Assembly: GCA_037179385.1 (NCBI GenBank)
Contig: CM074187.1
Coordinates: 16,927,450 to 16,991,449 of the forward strand
DNA: 64,000 nucleotides
Source: Holothuria scabra
Taxonomy: Eukaryota; Echinodermata; Holothuroidea; Aspidochirotida; Holothuriidae
Direction of reading: 5' to 3'
In this document: piece by piece, positions 26,301 through 35,300 of the stretch
Numbering within the stretch: position 1 is the first letter of the stretch
How the letters are laid out: every line of letters starts with the position of its first letter
Made by a program: the position numbers and the translations under genes
Notes under the pieces: generated by a model
What the model saw: only the letters and a program-made list of their open reading frames with translations
Databases searched by the model: none
What the model was told of the DNA's origin: nothing

Positions 26301-29300
26301 TATTTCTGCGACGATATCGCGATATCGCGCATTAAGTCTTAACATTTTCCATCAGCGCCAAGGAATTAGCAAAAAAGTTGTTTATTGCATGCAGCCACTA
26401 CTGACATACCAAAAGTGAGGGGAGATTGATTATGCGTGCATGTAGCAATATTGATTGTGCAGAAGAACTCTTCACAAGTCTGGAACGTATGTGAGCTGTT
26501 ACAATATTCATTGTATGCATTTTGAAACAGCTTCCGATTTTATATCATGTTTTCTTGTGGTGGGTTAAGTGCAGTTTTTCATTTTTTGTGACATCATAAA
26601 TTATGATCATTTCAGGTTACTGACTTAAGACAATAAAAAAGGGGGGATTTCACAGTGGTTTAGTCATTTATTTGATTTGTTGCGATATCACATCTTGACA
26701 AAACATTGGTCGATATCGTCGGGGCAAAACTGTATCGACGATATCGCGATATCGCAATATCGTGGCAGCCCTAATAAAAGCTTAGTCTCATTTAGTAGCT
26801 TTGATGTACGTATTCTGCTCATGGGATATGAAAACCATTCTCTGTGCAGAATGTATGACTGCACTGAGAAACTTGCAGTCCATTGATGATGCACCTAAAA
26901 TGCTGTGGAAAAAAGGATGACTTTACTTTTGAATTGTTGAAGCTTTGAATCTTCCAGGCCATCAATGATGTGTTTGCAACATCTATATGTCAAACAGGCT
27001 AAACAAGAAGACCTAAAAGGTGCAGTATGGTTTTCAGATCTTCTGGATTACCCTGTGCCAACTACAGTGTACAGCAGCACAGAACTTAACTGTGTTTAGT
27101 ACCTGTAAAAGCTTTGTCCAACTTTGTTTTGACCAGGGCATCCACCAGGGATTTCAATTCTGGGACAGCCATGGCTACAGTGACAAGATCATTCTCTGGA
27201 ACAGGAAACATAACTCTGTCCAGGACATGGACAACACCATTGGTTGCATTCTGGTCTACTTTTTTCAAATTGATTGGTGCTCCAGTGGCCGTCACAATCT
27301 GCAAAAGATAAAGTTGCTACATTTTGTGAGGAGAACATCATTTGATTGTGATACCATCTTCAATACATGAACTGTATATAGTACTTACTGTATGTCACAA
27401 AAGTTAAATCCCATCCTATACACAAACATTTATAATTTGTATGGGAAAGTATTCATTGTGCTTCAAGGCACATGTACAGTAAGGTGCAATTTGAAGGGTT
27501 TTCAAGTTAAAACATAGCTTCAAAAGTGCTTTCTTTATAAGTAAGAAACCAAGATATTGACAATTCTGTAACTTTTATGGAATGCCGTGTTTGCAAGCAA
27601 AGTGTTACAAACACAAACTCACACCGCAAACACCTATATATACTTAAAACCCCAGTTTACTGAAAACAGTTGCCTGAAAGGAAATCATTGGAATCCCTTT
27701 TTAGCTGGTGAGTTCATGCAGCTTGTAATGCTGTGAGCAAGAGTGGGCTCCAGGAGATCACTGGCAGACCTCATTGCAGTGTTCAAATTTTCGAATACAG
27801 TCGCAATGGCAGTGCGTATCTTTCATGTTGAATGAAACACACTCTGTCTTTTATGACCACAAAACAAATTATCACAATGGTGAAGATTTTGAATTAGATG
27901 TTTGTATTCTTAATTCCCCCACTCGGAACCCTATGCGAAGACAAGTGGCTGAAGGGGTATGTATAGCTGAACTTAATTCCTTGATGAATAGATCTGAAGA
28001 GTGGTCTACTGGAAGAAGGATTGTCAAGAGAAGCACAAGACAATAGAATGGTCCTCCCTAGGCTCACCAGTGTAATGTTCATTCATCCATTTCTGATCCA
28101 CTTTCTTTTTGGCAGCACTCTTGTGCACCTATATACTGTACCTCTACAGTTCACAGTGTACTTTAACTAGCTTTTCATTGTCAGTTGTATTCTGAGGATG
28201 GTCAGGGTCAGACCGAAAATTTTAAAAGAATATATACTGGAGTTATATGGAAAAGAAAAAATGAATGTCTTCATTCTTAAACCTAAACTTGTAGCATGGC
28301 TACAACTTACAAGAAATCAAAACCTATAATAACTTTTGGCTTTTCCTCACTGAGGTAAGTGGATACTGTGGAGAAATTCCCAACCCCCACCCCCAAGAAT
28401 ATAATAAAAAAATTCAACCATGGTCATAGCTATAGATCCAAAGAATCACTCACTCAGTAATATGAGCATTACTAGGAAAAATACAAACTTCAGTATTTAA
28501 TATGCTCTTCAGTACATTAATCGGGCCTCAAATTTGACGGATGCCACGGAGGTCATTGTCCCTGTATTCCATGTTTGCTCACATATCTGGCTTTTGTGCC
28601 CAACTTTATGTTCTAGTAGGTACAGTACACAAACAACAGTGTTGCTAACAATACCTGTACATGCCCGAGGTTGTTGACTTGAGTCAACGACTTGCGACTC
28701 GAGTTGACTGGAGTCCAGGTTTTTTTTGACTTGTGACTTGACTTGCAAAAACATGAATTGTCAAATAGCTCTGAGTTGTTGAGTCAAGTCAACGACTTGC
28801 GACTCGAGTTGACTGGAGTCCAGTTTTTTTTTGACTTGTGACTTGACTTGCAAAAATATGAATTGTCAAATAACTCCGAGTTGTTGAGTCAAGTCAACGA
28901 CTTGAGACTCAAGTTGACTGGAGTCCAGTTTTTTTTTGACTTGTGACTTGACTTGCAAAAATATGAATTGTCAAATAACTCTGAGTTGTTGAGTCAAGTC
29001 AACGACTTGCTACTCGAGTCGACTCGAGCCCCATTTTTTTTTTGACTTGTGACCTGACTTGACTTGAAGAAAATTGACTTCTCAACAACCCTGGTACATG
29101 CCCTTACAGTATTCAGAAATAAAAATTGATTTAAAAGGTATTAGTCTGACATGTCAGCAAAAAAACCCAGGCGTAAGGTAGTGTGACATGAAAATGACAA
29201 ATTTGCTAATGGACGTAAAAAGCACTAAAAACCATGAAAGTAGCCACAATTTCCATCAAAATCCATCAAAAATTGACCATTTCACAAGACAATTTCTGAT

Positions 29301-32300
29301 TTTCACTTAATCATTAATAAATATGAGCTCAATATGCAAATCTTGTGATGTCATGGGAGGGACATACCACATATGGCTAATATTATTCTTTGTTTCTACC
29401 ATCTTCATTTCAAGGACAGTTGTAACATTTGTTTCCCCTGAGGGTTTATTTTGGAAGTTTAATTTGTGTCCTTGCAAATCATCAGTATCAGTTACCAAAC
29501 CACAAACTATCTGATGAGTAATTAAGAGATAATTTATATAGGGTTTACAAAAGAAATATCAACACTACTATATGCAACACTCCACATCATTATTTTTGCA
29601 TAAGCAACAAGTTTTTTCAGAAACATTCTAACTTTGAAGAGGTATATCTGGAGAACCGTTTAAGATATTGAAGTAATTCCAACGGATTTTCCTTAGAAAA
29701 GTTCACTCTATAACTTCCAAGTAAAGTCATGTCAATTTGGTGACGTGTCACACTACCTTTAAATTGGCAGTTAAGGGGTGAACTTTCCTAATAAAGGTAA
29801 TATATGTTGGAATTACGGTATGTCAGTATCTTTTACAGTTCTCAAAATATATTGTACAGTACCTCTTCAAAGTTTGAATGTTCTCAGCAACTTGTTGCTT
29901 ACGGAAATATAATGATGTGGAGTGCTGCATAGTGTTGACATTTGTCATGATGAAACATTCCTTCTTACTTTTTGTTACATCCTCCTTCCTTGCCTTCAGG
30001 ATTTACCTCTAATCACTTCAGGCAGGAAATGAAGCTCACAACAAACACACCTTACATACAGTAGTCAGGTTTCACATCTGATTAATTGATGGACAGTACT
30101 TAACGGATAAAATACACAAAAAGTTAAATACATTTGGGGTCAGCTATCAGGTCAGTCAAGCATTGTGTTAATTGCTTTTCAAGCAGTGTGAACACAATGA
30201 AAGAATACAGTAGCTCATTTGAGAGAACGATCATGTAAAGCACTCAGATATCAGTTACATCCCACACCGCCTTTGATATATTGGGGTGTATATGTTGCTT
30301 TCTCAAGAAGCAATGTTACCGCATGGTTAACCCTATATTACAGTTATTATCTCCTCTTAATTACTGTACTCAGCAGATAGTTTAAGGTTTGGTTATTGAT
30401 ATTGCTGACTTTCATAGATACAATTCATACTTTCAAATAAAACCCTTATGACTTATACAACTCTCCTTGAAAGGATAATTGCAAAAACAAGGATAACATT
30501 AGTCACACTGTACAGTACATGACATGTGCATCTCTTGATATCACATGATTTGCATACTGAGCTCAAAATACTAAGGACTGAGAAAAAAATCAGAAATTGC
30601 CCTTTAAATGGTCAAGTTTTACAGATTTTGATGGTAATAATAGTTTATTGCTTTTTTATTACCTCAAATAGACAATTTTGTCGTTTTCATGTCACCAGAC
30701 CATCAATGCTCTAGCTGATTAACTTCATGCCCTCTAAAAACCAAACTGAACAAGGACCAAGTGGTCTTGCCTTTTGAAAGCTAAGTGTGAGGCCTGGAGT
30801 GTTGCAGTAATTACTAAATTTGTGAAGAACATATGAAATAGGGCATAAAGACTTCATACTGTGCCATCTGAGAGTATTGAAACTAAGGGATAAAGATTCC
30901 AACAATACTGTAAGCCATTAATCATTTACATCATGACCTGATGAAACTCACCATGGGGGTCCCTCCAATGGGATAGGTATTAAATCTAATCTTGTTCTTT
31001 GCAAAAAGGCTTGTAACAAGTTTGTCCTGTGCAATATCCTTTGAAATCACAGAACTCCCAACCACATGATAGGTGAGCACATCTGTAAGGAGGGTGTTAT
31101 TCAGAAGGAGCTTCTGTCGAATTTCAAGAGGCAGTTTCAGGAAGGCATCATCTGTTGGTCCAAAAATGGTAAAGGGACCTGTAGGAAAAGAATATAATGC
31201 TTTTTAGATGTCCACAGAATATGAACCAACTTCATGGACCAAATTAGATTTGTTCAATGACAGTGACAGTTCCAAAGAGAGTGTGATTCCGAGAAAAAAA
31301 AGTCTGAGAAAAGAAGATCAAAAAAGAAATAAAGTCTGATTTAGAAAAAAAAATCAAAGAAGGCAAGTGGTGATTTAAGCTTAAATGGAAGTCATTCAGT
31401 AACAAAATAAAAATAGACAAAGAGTTAAAAGCTGAAAATTCCCTTCTTGTGCTGGACATGCAATGTTCTATGTCTTTTTGGAACTATGTTTAATTGCTGT
31501 TATTAACATACTGTACGTAGGGGTATCCTAAGAAACTTATACCCTACAATGTATTTCTCTGTGAAAGTGGTCTAGAAAATTCAATTTTTCCTCAGAGAAT
31601 GTTTTCTAAAAAATTTAAATTCTCATCAGTACTAAATTACAGTCCCTTCTCAGACACGTACGTAGAGCCAAGAAAGAATCCTGTTGGACACTGAGTTACC
31701 TACTGTGGACTGTGCATTAACTACTGAAACCCACATGTCACACTTCATGGTATTTTTTTTACCTTGTCAACTACCTTACTTCAATTTTAGACTTCAATGA
31801 GAATATGGTACAGTACTGTAAATTCAAAATTATCTGTTAATAATTTTCAATTTTTCCCAGGGCTGCAAGTCACACTTTTGTTACCCAGTATTACGTGAGC
31901 ATGTGTTTGGTCTAGTCAGGCTTCGACAAATCCCCTGCCCGACAGTCCAGGACAAGTAAAAAATGACTGGGACAAGTGAACTGCGAAATAGTGTAGCCCG
32001 CCAGGCAAGAAGCACAATATTCAATTCAATGGCTAGTACTAGATAATTACATATGGAAGTGCATATTCATGCAGACAAGTAGACTTTGGGAATCCCTAGC
32101 CCGATGGACAAGTAATAAAAAATGAATTTAAGCCTGGGTCTAGTGATAGAGCATCCACTTCTCACGTGGAAGGCCCAGGTTTGATTCCCAGGTCAAGTCA
32201 TACAGTACCAAAGACTCTAAAAATGGAACCCTACTCTACCGCCATTGTGGGTGATGCTTCCCATAATCAATGGAGTAGGGAAAGCAGCCCAGTGAGCCAC

Positions 32301-35300
32301 AAGTGGTAAAAAGGTTGTGGTCGACCGGACTTTAACCAATACGTTTGAAACTGGGCTGTAAAACTCCATCTAACTGGCTGGCTGGCTGGCTGACTACTGT
32401 AACTACCCAGTATTACATCTTAATACATACAGTGAAAAGCTCAGGGTCAAAGCATCTGGGCAGCTGAATCATTTAATGATCCTCAGGAAATAGTAGCTGC
32501 ATGCAACAATGGTGCAGTTCTTTTGTAAGTTCATACTGTGCTGTACCTCAAGGGTCCATGGGAGTTTGTCTCAAATAAGCATCACATGACTTTACAGTCA
32601 AAGACCTCAAACAACTTACTGCATGACTCCAAATCTCAACACTCTATATACACATACTTCTGGAATGAAATAAAATATGAAACATTAATCTTTTTCTTCT
32701 GAAAAGAAGTTTTGACATTTGAACAGGAAAAAATGTATCTATTTGGGAATATTTCACAAAATGAACCCTCAGCCCATCTTGCATCGATTGGACTCCAAAT
32801 TTCTATACAACCTGAAAGTAGGTACCACTTACGTACCCTATACAGGCTATCATTATTAAATTACAAATCACCAACATTTGACAAGAGAATCTGAAGGAAA
32901 AATAGTTCACTACTGTAAATTTCATGGAAAGGGCTGCAGACCACAGGGTCCACAAGAAGGGATCTTCAACCAGAACTTCCAGAATACCATAAAGAGATCA
33001 TCAAGCATGCATCATTACAGTATGACAGGCTGTCAACCCTGTTTTGCATTTTAAGGATTCTAATGCAGGTTCCCATGTTGGGCCTTGGACCTCATATTCT
33101 TGAACACCTACTGTAGGACCTGAAGGAAACTCTCCTTGAGCATAATTGCATCAAACCACTCCCGTGGCATAGCCACAGGAGTGGTTTTGGGGGTTGGAAC
33201 ACCCCATAACCCAACCCAATTGCAATGCAAAAACCACCTAAAATAGTGCTCAGTTTCTTCTCTCTCCACTTAGACCTTTCCCCCATGTAATGCCACAAAA
33301 CCCCCTTAGCGACACAAACCTGGCTATGTTACCGAAGGGCCCACATCAGTCCTTGGACCAAAATTCCAGAATATCCTAAACAGGATGAAAAGATCATACA
33401 GTAGGCCTAGCAGATGAAGGCAAATGGAGTGTGCATATAGTTTCAGTAAATTAATTGCCTCCTGCTTTATCTATTGTACTGGACCTACTGGCCAAACTCT
33501 TCTTGAAAGGCCATAATTGCAGTAAGTCTCAATGGAGGGGGATCAATACGGCCAATCTGAATAATGCCGTGAAACCCCCTCTCCCCCATATCCCTGCAAA
33601 ATTCTGTATGCATTCTCCATGGATATCTTTGAATGGATCAACATTTATACCCAGTGAACAAAACCATAATCTCCCGAGTAAACAATTAAGCCAAATAGAG
33701 AAGTACCTGGGAAGTCAGTTGAACGGCCTACATTGTAAACAAAGATTGAATGAAAGGACAGGTGCTTGTAATGAGGATACTTGAGATTAACTGCTCCTCA
33801 TGGGGAGAAATAGGCCTATAGGGTAAACTTGTTTTCTAGCACAGGGAAACATGTTTTTGCAATTAATGATCCTTCTTCCAGTTAAAAAAAAACTGGAATT
33901 TCACAAGTTAACCCATGGCCTGCAAAGCTCCTGCTGCTGCCTACTCAACCCATGGTCACAGTACTACATAAATTTGGATTGACTTCCCATCCAATTTTTG
34001 TGATTTTCCATCAAACTTCTCCATTTCTGGTCACGGTCAGAAAGACCCCAAAATTTGCCAGTCTGAGAAACTACATCTGTGTTGCACGACCAGGAAAATA
34101 AAATTTATATTTCTGATGTCACATCAACAGACAACTTTTATTGGACTATACACATGTCCAATTAAAGCTTTTAAAGGCATGTGTCACACAAAATCAGTAA
34201 AACATTTCATTTTCATAAACCAATTATGCAAGTCGTCAATGCTATGTTGGCAAATCAATTTTTAGAACTTTCTCTCAGACCAGATATTGAACAAATGGCT
34301 GTTACTGAAAATCTTGAAAAATGAACAGGAATCCACAGATCCAATAATTGTTGGTTTGCATGTTGTGAGTTTGAGCAGCCTACAGCATTCATCTGTGTGG
34401 TATTATATACTGTACAAGGCATCATGGTACTGTAGATACGGACTGACGAGATTACAGTAGATGTGCATTGTTGTGGCAGTATTGCAACCAGCTTAAGTGG
34501 GTAAACGTTGCAAGTCCTGTTACTTTATAACATATAGCTACTGCAGTAGAACTGGCTAAATTTAGCCAATATAGCCAGTAATCATGGTTATTGCCCACCT
34601 GTAGATTGGGCCTGGTAATACTGTAGCTAAAATTGGGGTTGGAGGGAATTACTGGGGCCCACTCACTAATTGCATTATGAATGACTTATAAATTAACTAT
34701 GCTAAAGCAGCTGGTGTTGGTTCATGAAATTTCACAACTTTTTCCAAATTTTGCATGCTTTTTGAGTGTGTATACCTAATAGCTCCATTCTCTTTTTGAA
34801 AATTTCCAAGGCAGGCACTTTTTTTAAATTACTGTATCAACTACCATGCAAAAAACTGTTACAAGTAAGTAAGGGCACCCCCACAAAATAAAAATTAAAA
34901 AGTTTAACTTTTTCTGTCAACTACTGGATGGGCTTATCATGCTACTCCTGTAAGCATTTTAATATAGTTACTACCTATGTCCCGTACATAAAGTTATTGA
35001 TACCAACACGATGAGCCCCTTCAAGTGAAAATTAAAGTCAGAAATTGTAAAACTGGTTCATAACTAAGCTGATACAGTGCATGCTCACTAAAATAAAGAA
35101 TGAAATGGACGAACTGCTAGCTCAAAGCATGCAGATCTAACTTCCTACTGAACACTACAGTAACTTATTACACAGCATTTACTTAATTGAACTGAGTGTG
35201 TTTTGATTACATGCAAAAGGGGTCTATAGGCCTATAGTATAATTGCCCTTAGGTATAATTAATTGTGTCCACCTGGATGAGGATGAATTTTAGACAGTTG

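Noticed and set aside
27020..27370. 116-codon plus frame
   Set aside because: It is the antisense shadow of FAS1 exon 3 (27103-27298).
32137..32205. A functional tRNA-Glu gene
   Set aside because: The tRNA-like head is mismatched in its stems, is interrupted by an insertion and continues into a SINE body.
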